A stretch of DNA of 51,418 nucleotides, taken from NCBI GenBank assembly GCA_023426435.1, contig JAFAAS010000142.1, forward strand, positions 1 to 51,418. The letters are read 5' to 3'. Both the position numbers and the translations under genes were made by a program. Shown one piece after another: positions 1 to 6,992 of the stretch. The notes under the pieces are model-generated. The model worked only from the letters and a program-made list of their open reading frames with translations. It did not search any database and was not told where the DNA came from. The stretch is from Verrucomicrobiota bacterium (lineage in GTDB: Bacteria; Verrucomicrobiota; Verrucomicrobiia; Opitutales; Opitutaceae). How positions within the stretch are numbered: position 1 is the first letter of the stretch; each line of letters opens with the position of its first letter.

Positions 1-9
1 GCAAAAAAA

Positions 10-112
10 GTGGCCAGGCACTCCACGGCACTGGGAGAACGTCGTTGCCGTTGCTACCTTCCGGTCCTGGCGGAGTTCACGCGCCTGCCCATGCATGGCA
101 CCTGGCCGACGC
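10..112 (-). ncRNA. ffs: Signal recognition particle RNA (small bacterial 4.5S type)
   Basis: On the minus strand this stretch holds the near-invariant SRP domain IV core: CCAGGACCGGAAGG followed by AGCAACGG, with the GGAA tetraloop that Ffh binds. The ends pair: GGCCAGG (complement of 101-107) with CCTGGCC (complement of 12-18), closing a long hairpin of about 100 nt. A run of seven T residues follows on the minus strand (complement of 3-9) and acts as terminator. The RNA partners Ffh for co-translational membrane targeting. The short form without an Alu domain is usual for Gram-negative bacteria. The exact 5' end is uncertain by a few bases. Confidence 0.93.
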
Positions 113-161
113 GCACCATGCCCCCGAACCTTTCCCACGCAAGGGTTATTTCGCCCGCCCC

Positions 162-202
162 AACCCGAAACCCGGAACCCGAAACCCGGAACTCCAAACT
201 CG
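162..202. repeat. Short tandem repeat, 14-bp unit
   Basis: The unit AACCCGAAACCCGG occurs twice head to tail (162-175 and 176-189) and is followed by degenerate copies of the type AACTCCAAACTCG. It lies between the SRP RNA and the convergent-side end of the LTxxQ-protein operon and has no coding potential. Confidence 0.7.
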
Positions 203-216
203 AAACTCCGAACCCC

Positions 217-234
217 AACGCGCCTCAGCGCGTT
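217..234. other. Perfect short hairpin after the LTxxQ gene
   Basis: AACGCGC (217-223) and GCGCGTT (228-234) form a 7-bp stem with a 4-nt loop, directly abutting the stop codon of the minus-strand gene that ends at 235. No T-run follows on the minus strand, so it is more likely an mRNA 3'-end stabiliser or a weak terminator than a classical terminator. Confidence 0.45.
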
Positions 235-630
235 TCAGTCTGGCAACCGAAACCCTTCCTTCTCCCGCTTCTCCATTCGCTCGCGAAAACGCTGCCGCAT
301 CTGATTGAACAACTCCCGCTGCTCGGCATTCAGATTCACCCCGATTTCCTGGGAAAACGCATCCATCGCATTGCGATAGTTGATCGCCGCCTCCCGCCGC
401 ATCCGGTGCGTCTCCGCCTCCATCCGCTTCGCAATCGGCCGCAGCTTCTCCACCTGCTCGGGCGTGAGTCTCAGCTCGGTTTCAAACTTCGACAAAAGCC
501 GCTCGTTCAACGGCGGCCGCTTCTCGAGCCGCTCGAACTTGATCCACCGGGACCCCAAGGTCGCGCCAAACACCACGCCCGCGGCAAACACCCCGGCGAA
601 CGCAAGCACCACTTTCCAGTTTTGGCTCAT
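235..630 (-). CDS. Membrane-anchored periplasmic LTxxQ (Spy/CpxP/CnrX-like) sensor protein
   Basis: A 131-residue protein with one N-terminal membrane segment (about residues 7-26) followed by a charged all-helical periplasmic domain. Two Spy/CpxP-type motifs are visible, LTPEQ (about residue 56) and a second, LNAEQ (about residue 100). Size and architecture match CnrX and other 'heavy-metal sensor/resistance' proteins (Metal_resist family). Only one histidine is present in the periplasmic part, so the metal ligands of CnrX are not conserved and the signal may be misfolded protein rather than metal. It is the last gene of an operon behind an ECF sigma gene and a short membrane protein. I chose the ATG at 630. 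A TTG at 642 overlapping the preceding stop is an alternative start. No good Shine-Dalgarno sequence precedes either. Confidence 0.75.
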   Translation of the reverse strand: MSQNWKVVLAFAGVFAAGVVFGATLGSRWIKFERLEKRPPLNERLLSKFETELRLTPEQVEKLRPIAKRMEAETHRMRREAAINYRNAMDAFSQEIGVNLNAEQRELFNQMRQRFRERMEKREKEGFRLPD

Positions 631-638
631 CGCAACGC

Positions 639-938
639 TCAAGAAATGTCGAAGACCACGATGACTTCGTTTTCGTCCATCGGCATCTCATCCACCGCCG
701 TCGCCGCGGGCGCCATGGCGTAATTCGTCGCCGCTCCCCCCACCGCCAGCAGCACCGCCGCCGCCAGCGCGCGCCATGAAAAACGTTCGAACAGCGCTCC
801 GACGCCCTCGGTCGGCCGTCCCATCGCCAAAGCCGCCACCCGACTCGAGAAACCATACGGCGCCGCCGTGTCGCGGTCATCGCGCACCCGACGCGCCGCC
901 GTCACCAATTTCTGCCACGCCTGGTCGTTGTGGTTCAT
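639..938 (-). CDS. Short single-pass membrane protein, probable anti-sigma factor
   Basis: A 99-residue protein: about 53 cytoplasmic residues, one transmembrane helix (about 54-74, Ala/Leu-rich), and a short acidic periplasmic tail ending VVFDIS. I see no zinc-binding HxxxCxxC anti-sigma signature and cannot assign a family. Its start overlaps the 3' end of the sigma gene by 4 nt (ATGA), so the two are translationally coupled, and the next gene encodes an LTxxQ periplasmic protein. Size and position match CnrY, the 95-residue anti-sigma factor of Cupriavidus CnrYXH, so I infer that it holds the sigma factor at the membrane. No sequence similarity to CnrY is claimed. Confidence 0.7.
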   Translation of the reverse strand: MNHNDQAWQKLVTAARRVRDDRDTAAPYGFSSRVAALAMGRPTEGVGALFERFSWRALAAAVLLAVGGAATNYAMAPAATAVDEMPMDENEVIVVFDIS

Positions 939-1525
939 GTTCGCTCCTTTCGTTGTAGTTCCTGAAACAGCTTCTGCAACTTCCTACGTGCCCGAAACGC
1001 CCGCACTTTCACCAACGAGGTGTTCCACCCCGTCAGCTCCTTCACCTCGGCGATCGTCTTCTGCTCGAGATCCAATAACTGCAGCACCATCCGATCCTCC
1101 GGTTTCAACTGGCCTAGCAACTTGTGCACCAGCTCATGTGCCGCCAGCGAATCGTCCGGCGCCGCCGCATTGTCGTTCGTCAACACCGCATCGAGCATGT
1201 TGGCCTCGTTCTCCGACAAATCCGCCCACCGAAACTCCGGCCTCCGCTTCTGCGCGCGCAGATGATCGATGCAGGTCGTCACCGCAATCCGCGACACCCA
1301 GTGCGGAAACGGCACCGCGCCATGATATTGATCCATGCGCGTAAACATCTTCATGAAAATCTCCTGCGCGAGATCTTCCTCCGGCACCCGCCGCGGCAAT
1401 CGTGCCCGCACAATCCGAATAACCAACGGGTAGAGATGCTCCACCAGCTCGCGCGCCGCGGCTTGGTCGCCCGCACGCACCCGCTCCAAACAACCGGTGA
1501 GGTCGAAAGCGGGTTCGTCAGACAT
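935..1525 (-). CDS. ECF RNA polymerase sigma factor
   Basis: A 196-residue group 4 sigma factor. Sigma-2 region (about residues 20-95) shows the core-binding stretch EEDLAQEIFMKMF and the -10 recognition helix around IDHLRAQKRR. A linker of about 35 acidic residues leads to sigma-4 (about 130-190) with LELEQ-like helix-turn-helix LDLEQKTIAEVKELTGW. There is no sigma-1 or sigma-3 region. It is the first gene of a three-gene operon with a putative membrane anti-sigma factor and a periplasmic sensor, so it is probably released by an envelope signal. Start ATG at 1525; its promoter should lie in 1526-1908. Confidence 0.92.
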   Translation of the reverse strand: MSDEPAFDLTGCLERVRAGDQAAARELVEHLYPLVIRIVRARLPRRVPEEDLAQEIFMKMFTRMDQYHGAVPFPHWVSRIAVTTCIDHLRAQKRRPEFRWADLSENEANMLDAVLTNDNAAAPDDSLAAHELVHKLLGQLKPEDRMVLQLLDLEQKTIAEVKELTGWNTSLVKVRAFRARRKLQKLFQELQRKERT

Positions 1526-1908
1526 GGATAAACGAAGGCGAAATCACGCACTTCAGGCAAGACGCCCTCATATTCTGTCCGGTTACGTCTCCCAACGCCT
1601 CTTGGATTCATCGTTCCGCAATTTTTTCAACCGCGGCTCACACGTCCTCGCGCGCACTCCGGTCATGTCCCCGCTTGCGCTTCTCTCTCGCCCCGCGCCC
1701 TTGACTTCCACCTCAACGCGCCGATATCTCCACCACCTTTGATGCGAATCTTCGCCCAGGCGCTCCTTCGACTTACCACCGCGCACGATCTCTGAATCGC
1801 CGCCTAGCGGCCGATCGTGCGTTCTCGCCTGGGTTTCTCCGCCGCCTCGTTGGCCGCGTGTTTTTAGGTCTGTCATCGTCCGCATTTTAGCCTAAACCGT
1901 CTTCGCTC
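1526..1908. other. Divergent intergenic region between ECF sigma operon and leuA
   Basis: About 380 nt separate the divergent starts of the sigma operon and leuA. The stretch is less GC-rich than the genes. I find no T-box, leader peptide rich in leucine, riboswitch or clear sigma-70 promoter. A small palindrome TTTAG-C-CTAAA lies at about 1886-1896, 13 nt before leuA, and could be an operator. Confidence 0.4.
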
Positions 1909-3582
1909 ATGCAACCTGCTCCCGTCAGCAAATACCGCCCGTTTCCGCCCGTTCATCTGCCCAATCGCCAGTGGCCCAACCGCACGCTCACCCGCGCCCC
2001 GATCTGGTGCAGCGTCGATCTCCGGGACGGCAACCAAGCCCTCGCCCAACCCATGAGCGTCGAGGAAAAACTCGAATACTTCGACCTGCTGGTCCGCATC
2101 GGCTTCAAGGAAATCGAGGTCGGCTTCCCTTCCGCCTCGCAAATCGAATTCGATTTCTGCCGCCGCCTGATCGAGGAAAACCGCATCCCCGACGATGTCG
2201 CCATCCAGATCCTCTGCCAGTGCCGCGAGGACCTGATCACCCGTTCCCTCGAAGCCCTGCGCGGCGCGAAAAACGTCATTTTCCATCTCTACAACTCCAC
2301 GTCACCCGCCCAGCGCCGCTACGTTTTCAACGCCGACAAATCCGCGATCGTCAAAATCGCCACACACGCCGTCGGCTTCCTCAAAACCCACATGGCCCCG
2401 CTGGTCGCCGCCGGGACAAATATTCGCCTCGAATACTCCCCCGAAAGCTTCACGAGCACCGAACTCGAGTTCGCCCTGGAGATTTGCGAGGCCGTCACCG
2501 ACGTCTGGCAGCCCACCGTCGAAAACAAAATCATCCTCAACCTCCCCGCGACCGTCGAATACGCCACGCCCAACGTCCACGCCGACCAGATCGAATGGAT
2601 GTGCACGCACCTGACGCGCCGCGACCGCACCATCGTCTCGCTGCACACGCATAACGACCGCGGCACCGGCGTCGCCGCCACCGAGCTCGCCCTGCTCGCC
2701 GGCGCCGACCGCGTCGAGGGCACGCTCTTCGGCAACGGCGAACGCACCGGCAACCTCGACATCGTCGTCGTCGCCCTGAACCTCTACACGCACGGCATCC
2801 ACCCGAATCTCGATTTCTCCAACATCAACGAAATCCGCGAGGTTTACGAACGCTGCACGCGCCTCGAAGTCCCACCGCGCCAACCCTACGCCGGCGAGCT
2901 GGTCTTCACCGCGTTCAGCGGCTCGCACCAGGACGCCATCAACAAATCCTGGGCCGGCCGCGATCCGCAAAAACCGAACGATCCCTGGGACGTCCTCTAC
3001 ATCCCCATCGATCCCGCCGACATCGGCCGCAGCTACAAGGCCATCATTCGCATCAACAGCCAGTCCGGCAAAGGCGGCGTCGCCTACGTCCTCGATCACG
3101 AATTCGGCTACCAACTGCCGAAAGCGATGCACAAGGAGATCGGCAAAATCATCAACGACCTCGCCGACACCTGCGGCCGCGAACTCACCGCCGCCGAGAT
3201 CCACGACGCTTTCCAACGCGAATATCTCGACCGAGCCTCGCCGGTGCGCCTCGAACATTTCAAATCCCTCGAACGCGACGGCGCCGTCACCTGCACCGCG
3301 CGCATCAGCATCGATGGCCAACTCGTCGAGCTCACCGCCGAAGGCAACGGGCCGATCGACGCCTTCGTTCGCGCCCTGAGCGACACGACGCTGCCGAAAT
3401 TCGAAGTGCTCAGCTACTCCGAACACTCGCTCGGCAAAGGCGCCGAAGCCCGCGCGGTCTCGTATATCCAAATCAAAACCGCTCGCGGCCAATCGCTCTT
3501 CGGCGCCGGCACCGACACCAACATCGAGCTCGCCTCCATCAAAGCCATCGTCAGCGCCCTCAACCGCACCCTGGCGAGATGA
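1909..3582 (+). CDS. leuA: 2-isopropylmalate synthase
   Basis: A 557-residue enzyme that condenses acetyl-CoA with 2-oxoisovalerate, the first committed step of leucine synthesis. The HMGL-like TIM barrel spans about residues 30-310. It has the metal- and substrate-binding DLRDGNQ (37-43), the metal ligands HTHNDRGT (about 246-253) and the glycine-rich NGERTGN (about 277). The C-terminal LeuA regulatory domain (about 425-557), which binds leucine for feedback inhibition, ends with GAGTDTNIELASIKAIVSAL. The length fits the long LeuA type found in actinobacteria and some other phyla. It is a single gene; leuB/leuC/leuD are not in the window. A branched-chain partner, ilvB, lies 49 kb away at the other edge. 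Confidence 0.97.
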   Translation: MQPAPVSKYRPFPPVHLPNRQWPNRTLTRAPIWCSVDLRDGNQALAQPMSVEEKLEYFDLLVRIGFKEIEVGFPSASQIEFDFCRRLIEENRIPDDVAIQILCQCREDLITRSLEALRGAKNVIFHLYNSTSPAQRRYVFNADKSAIVKIATHAVGFLKTHMAPLVAAGTNIRLEYSPESFTSTELEFALEICEAVTDVWQPTVENKIILNLPATVEYATPNVHADQIEWMCTHLTRRDRTIVSLHTHNDRGTGVAATELALLAGADRVEGTLFGNGERTGNLDIVVVALNLYTHGIHPNLDFSNINEIREVYERCTRLEVPPRQPYAGELVFTAFSGSHQDAINKSWAGRDPQKPNDPWDVLYIPIDPADIGRSYKAIIRINSQSGKGGVAYVLDHEFGYQLPKAMHKEIGKIINDLADTCGRELTAAEIHDAFQREYLDRASPVRLEHFKSLERDGAVTCTARISIDGQLVELTAEGNGPIDAFVRALSDTTLPKFEVLSYSEHSLGKGAEARAVSYIQIKTARGQSLFGAGTDTNIELASIKAIVSALNRTLAR

Positions 3583-3587
3583 TCCCA

Positions 3588-3621
3588 TGTAGGGCGGGGT
3601 CGATCCCAACCCCGCCCTACA
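3588..3621. repeat. Intergenic palindrome, family A (GGGCGGGGT type)
   Basis: Two perfect 13-bp arms, TGTAGGGCGGGGT (3588-3600) and ACCCCGCCCTACA (3609-3621), with an 8-nt loop, between the convergent ends of leuA and the esterase-like gene. Related copies lie at 42283-42310 and 50466-50492. No T-run follows, but it could still end transcription from both sides. Confidence 0.8.
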
Positions 3622-3632
3622 CGCGATCCCCC

Positions 3633-4724
3633 TCACTCTCCAAACTCCAACCTCCGCCCTAAAAACGGCAGCACGCGCGCCGCGAATCTTCCGTCCTCCG
3701 TCCAGGTTTTATCCCACGGCCCACCCGTGTATTCCTCGGCCTCATGCTCCACACCGAGGTCTTCGAGCAGCTGGCTGAAGAGCCGATTCGATTTCACGTG
3801 CGCTTGCGTCGGATCGAAGCGCCCCCAGTCCAAAGCGAGCCCGCGCATCGTCCGCAGATTCGCCGCCGATTCCGACAACGTCTCCTCCAACAGGAACGCC
3901 TGCTTCGCCCGCAGCGTGTTCTCAACATGCAGCCGGGGCTCGCCGTCCTGCAATTCGAACGGAAAATCGCAGTAGAACGGCGGTCGGTCCACGTTCGAGA
4001 GAAACGCCTGGCTGATCGCCAGGAAGATCCACGTGCGTCCGCCGCTTCGAACCTCGTCGACGCTTTTGGCCCGGAGAATTTCGCCCCAGTTCACGTCCAA
4101 GCGCGCCCACGACGCTTCGCCATTGCCCGTCGCCACCGGATGCAGCGCATACGCCACGCTAAACATTTCGCCATGCACCATCGCCAACTTCAACGCCCCG
4201 CGGCCGCCGAAAAAATCGCCCACCACGGCGCGACTCTCACGCCGCGGGAGCGTGCGGAATTTCCCATCGATGAAGGGCACGAGTTCGCGCACCGCGAAAT
4301 CCAACCAGCGGCCGGTCACAGGTGAGTTTTCATACAGGCTCCCGGTCGTCGGCGTCGTGAAGTTCGCCGCAACGAAGATGAATTCCTTCGTCACACCCGC
4401 ATCAAACGCTCGTTCGAGCAACCGCACCAAGTTCCCGTCCGCAAACATCTGGTCGGGACTCCAAAAGGTGTTGTGCAGGTAATACACGACCGGATACCGG
4501 CGCTCCGATCGCTCGTAACCGGGCGGAAGGTAAACTTTCACCTGCCGCGTGACGTCGAGCCCGATCCGGTTTTCGCGCAACACGTCCGATTCAATCCGTT
4601 CCTCAACCACGCTCCCGCGCTCCGCCGAAATCCCGAGCAGCGGCAGCACCCAACTCAGAGCCAAGGCCGCCAGCCATCGCTCACCCACGCCCGCGTTAAG
4701 AATAAATCCAAGATAACGTTTCAT
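3633..4724 (-). CDS. Secreted esterase-D-fold protein lacking catalytic Ser and His (pseudoenzyme)
   Basis: A 363-residue protein with an N-terminal signal segment (about residues 1-33) and the alpha/beta-hydrolase 'putative esterase' fold (PF00756 type): KVYLPPGYERSERRYPVVYYLH, then strand and helix signatures through FIFVAANFTTP. In this family the nucleophile elbow reads G-H-S-M-G-G. Here it reads G-D-F-F-G-G (AVVGDFFGGRGAL, about residue 169), so the serine is phenylalanine. The C-terminal active-site block normally ends GGH-x-W. Here it reads YTGGPWDKTW, so the histidine is proline. Both codons are unambiguous in the DNA. The frame is otherwise intact, suggesting a binding or sensing role. 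It lies just downstream of, and on the same strand as, a membrane AraC regulator. Confidence 0.85.
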   Translation of the reverse strand: MKRYLGFILNAGVGERWLAALALSWVLPLLGISAERGSVVEERIESDVLRENRIGLDVTRQVKVYLPPGYERSERRYPVVYYLHNTFWSPDQMFADGNLVRLLERAFDAGVTKEFIFVAANFTTPTTGSLYENSPVTGRWLDFAVRELVPFIDGKFRTLPRRESRAVVGDFFGGRGALKLAMVHGEMFSVAYALHPVATGNGEASWARLDVNWGEILRAKSVDEVRSGGRTWIFLAISQAFLSNVDRPPFYCDFPFELQDGEPRLHVENTLRAKQAFLLEETLSESAANLRTMRGLALDWGRFDPTQAHVKSNRLFSQLLEDLGVEHEAEEYTGGPWDKTWTEDGRFAARVLPFLGRRLEFGE

Positions 4725-4816
4725 GGCGCGATCTGCGTTTCGCCGCCAAATGCGGACATCGTCGCCAAAGCCGTTGTCAACGCGGCCAGGAGCAGCCGCC
4801 GAGTAATCGATTTCAT
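4721..4816 (-). CDS. Possible 31-residue leader peptide overlapping the esterase-like gene
   Basis: An ATG at 4816 opens a 31-codon frame whose product begins MKSITRRLLLAALTTAL, a textbook positively charged plus hydrophobic signal segment, and ends ...GETQIAP. Its TGA overlaps the ATG of the esterase-like gene (ATGA, 4721-4724). It may be a translationally coupled micro-protein, or the remnant of a signal peptide from a decayed secreted gene. No Shine-Dalgarno sequence is visible (CCCCCTC precedes the ATG). Confidence 0.35.
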   Translation of the reverse strand: MKSITRRLLLAALTTALATMSAFGGETQIAP

Positions 4817-4955
4817 GAGGGGGAATGGAGTTGTTTTCACTTCCTCCGGTCCGGCGTCGTGCCGGGCGCTCGGGGAAGCGCGGCGAGACTACTCCCCTCC
4901 GTTCTCGCCGTCGTCCGATCCGGTCGGCTCGAACGCCACGCGATCGGTTCGAACC

Positions 4956-6125
4956 CTATTTCTCCCCGGAGCCCGCGTCTTTCGCCGTCCTGAACTCCGT
5001 CGGCGTCATTCCCGCCTGCTGCCGAAACGCCGTGTTGAAGGTCGATTTCGCGTTGAATCCCACCGCGAGCGCGATCTCCAAGACCGTTTGGCCCGGCGAT
5101 GCACACAACAACCGCTTCGCCTCGTCGATACGATGGCGGTTCACAAATTCATAAAAACTCGCGCTGAAGTCCTGGTTGATCACCTGCGACACATAGTGCG
5201 CCTTTTCCTTCAACGCCGCGCTGAGCGACCGGAGATTCAGCAAACTATCGGCATACAATCTTTCCTCGGTCATCGCGCGATCGAGCTTCTGCTTGATTCG
5301 CTCGCGCATCGCCGGCGTCAGTGCCGATCGCGCGTATTTCGTCCCCGCCGACGCCACCTTCTCTTCGCTCTGCGGCGGCTCGTCTCCCGCGACGCTTCCC
5401 GGCGCCGATTCGCCCGCCCGCCGCACGATCGCATAGATCGCTGCCACCGTCACACTCACTTCCGCCAGCGCGAACCACGGCCCGAAATCCAATCGGTGTC
5501 CGATAAACGCACAGTGCAGCGTTCGCCCGAGCCCCACCACCCACGTCACACACACGATCGCCAACGCCAGCTGCAATCTCCGCAGTTCCGGCACATCGCC
5601 TCGCGTCTCGAGCGCTCGTTCGACAAGTAACTTCCGACAACGAACAAGAAAATGCGGCACCTGCCACGCGAAGATTCCGATGCATCCCAGCATCCCCGCG
5701 TGGACGATTCGGGCATGCGCCCGACTGATCGGCTCCTCGGGATCCACATACGTTATTCCGCCGTGTGCCGACTCCATCAACGGCAGCGTGAGCAGCATCC
5801 CCGCGCCAATCAGCCAGAACTGCCGCCTTCCCAGCATCGCCCACGAGGGTCGCACGCCTTCGACAATTTCCTTCACCGCCAGCCAAAGGCACGGCGCGAT
5901 CACCAACGAGATCCCCATGCGCAGTCCCAACCACAACGCTTTGAACGGCGCGTCTTCGTGCCCCATCAACAATTCGAGCCCAAACGCCACTCCCTCGATC
6001 GCGAGAAACAGCGTGAAATAATCCACCGCGCGATCCGACGCCCGCCGTTTCCCGCGCAAGATCCCCGCCGAGAAAACACACAGCGCAAACGCCGCCGTAT
6101 AAAGTGAGCTTTGAAGAGCGTTCAT
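4956..6125 (-). CDS. Membrane-embedded AraC-family transcriptional regulator
   Basis: A 389-residue protein with about seven hydrophobic helices in residues 1-240 (for example 8-24, 35-53, 68-86, 104-121, 142-160, 183-205 and 215-238). A charged linker and a C-terminal AraC/XylS DNA-binding domain (about 285-380) follow. The second helix-turn-helix signature ends VGFNAKSTFNTAFRQQAGMTPTEFR. This architecture is known for membrane AraC regulators in Bacteroidota and Verrucomicrobiota that sense an extracellular or membrane ligand. The next gene on the same strand, about 230 nt downstream, encodes the catalytically dead esterase-fold protein, a candidate partner. The ATG at 6125 is the only sensible start. 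Confidence 0.9.
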   Translation of the reverse strand: MNALQSSLYTAAFALCVFSAGILRGKRRASDRAVDYFTLFLAIEGVAFGLELLMGHEDAPFKALWLGLRMGISLVIAPCLWLAVKEIVEGVRPSWAMLGRRQFWLIGAGMLLTLPLMESAHGGITYVDPEEPISRAHARIVHAGMLGCIGIFAWQVPHFLVRCRKLLVERALETRGDVPELRRLQLALAIVCVTWVVGLGRTLHCAFIGHRLDFGPWFALAEVSVTVAAIYAIVRRAGESAPGSVAGDEPPQSEEKVASAGTKYARSALTPAMRERIKQKLDRAMTEERLYADSLLNLRSLSAALKEKAHYVSQVINQDFSASFYEFVNRHRIDEAKRLLCASPGQTVLEIALAVGFNAKSTFNTAFRQQAGMTPTEFRTAKDAGSGEK

Positions 6126-6300
6126 CGGATCCGCCGCGCTGACCGCGACAAAATGGACAAGAATGCTTCCCCGCGGCGATTCGTTTCTGTCCGCGATTAG
6201 CGACCGGAATCACCCTCGCGGCGGCGGTGAATCCGGTTGTAGGAACCATTCCACGGGGGCAAAGTCCGCAATCTCCCGATTCTTTCCCTCACGAATTCAC

Positions 6301-6939
6301 ATGTCTAAATCCGACGTCCTCCAACGCCTCAAAGCCGTCAAAGTCATCGCTCTCATTCGCGCCGACAGCTCCGCCAGCCTCGTCGATTGCGCCAAAGCCC
6401 TCGCCGCCGGCGGTCTCAACGCCATCGAGCTCACCATGACCACGCCCGGCGCCCTCGAAATGACCGCCAAGGTCTCGCGCGAACTGCCGGACCTGCTCCT
6501 CGGACTCGGCACCGTGCTCGACGCCGAAACCGCCCGCGCCGGTATCGCGGCCGGCGCAAAGTTCATCGTCACGCCCGCCGTTCGCCCCGCCGTCATCGAA
6601 GCCTGCCGCGAAGCCGGCGTGCCGATCCTCTGCGGCGCACTCACGCCGACCGAAGCGATCACGGCCTGGGAACTCGGCGCCGACGTCATCAAAATTTTCC
6701 CCGCCGAATTCTTCGGGCCCGCCTACATCAAGTCGCTCAAAGCGCCTTTCCCGCAGCTTCAACTTCTCCCCACCGGCGGCGTCACACCGGAAACCGTCGG
6801 CGATTTCCTCAAGGCCGGCGCTTTCGCCACCGCCGCCGGCAGCGCCCTCGTTTCCGCCGCCGCACTCAAGAGCGGCGACTGGTCCAGCATCACCGCACGC
6901 GCCCGCGAATTCGTCGCCGCCGCCAACGCGACGAAATAA
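6301..6939 (+). CDS. eda: KDPG/KHG aldolase (2-dehydro-3-deoxy-6-phosphogluconate aldolase)
   Basis: A 212-residue class I aldolase, the family's normal length. It cleaves 2-keto-3-deoxy-6-phosphogluconate to pyruvate and glyceraldehyde 3-phosphate in Entner-Doudoroff or uronate catabolism. Key residues are visible: the general base Glu in NAIELTMTTP (about 46), the phosphate-side GLGTV (about 74), the Schiff-base Lys in DVIKIFPAEFFGP (about 130) and LPTGGVTPE (about 160). The ATG at 6301 was preferred over an upstream in-frame ATG at 6163 because the fold begins right after it. It converges with the LacI gene downstream, with no clear terminator between. Its substrate could come from uronic or deoxy sugars released by the CE15 and oxidoreductase genes elsewhere in the window; this is inference. 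Confidence 0.93.
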   Translation: MSKSDVLQRLKAVKVIALIRADSSASLVDCAKALAAGGLNAIELTMTTPGALEMTAKVSRELPDLLLGLGTVLDAETARAGIAAGAKFIVTPAVRPAVIEACREAGVPILCGALTPTEAITAWELGADVIKIFPAEFFGPAYIKSLKAPFPQLQLLPTGGVTPETVGDFLKAGAFATAAGSALVSAAALKSGDWSSITARAREFVAAANATK

Positions 6940-6992
6940 TCCTCGCAAAGAGAGTCGAACCTCGCGCCGTTCCGCACCCCCGCGACGGCCGC

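Noticed and set aside
1526..1908. A T-box or leucine attenuator before leuA
   Set aside because: No specifier-loop structure, no T-box sequence, no short Leu-rich leader frame and no terminator hairpin with T-run.
2302..3636. A 444-codon frame opposite leuA
   Set aside because: Gly/Asp/Val-rich antisense translation of leuA codons.
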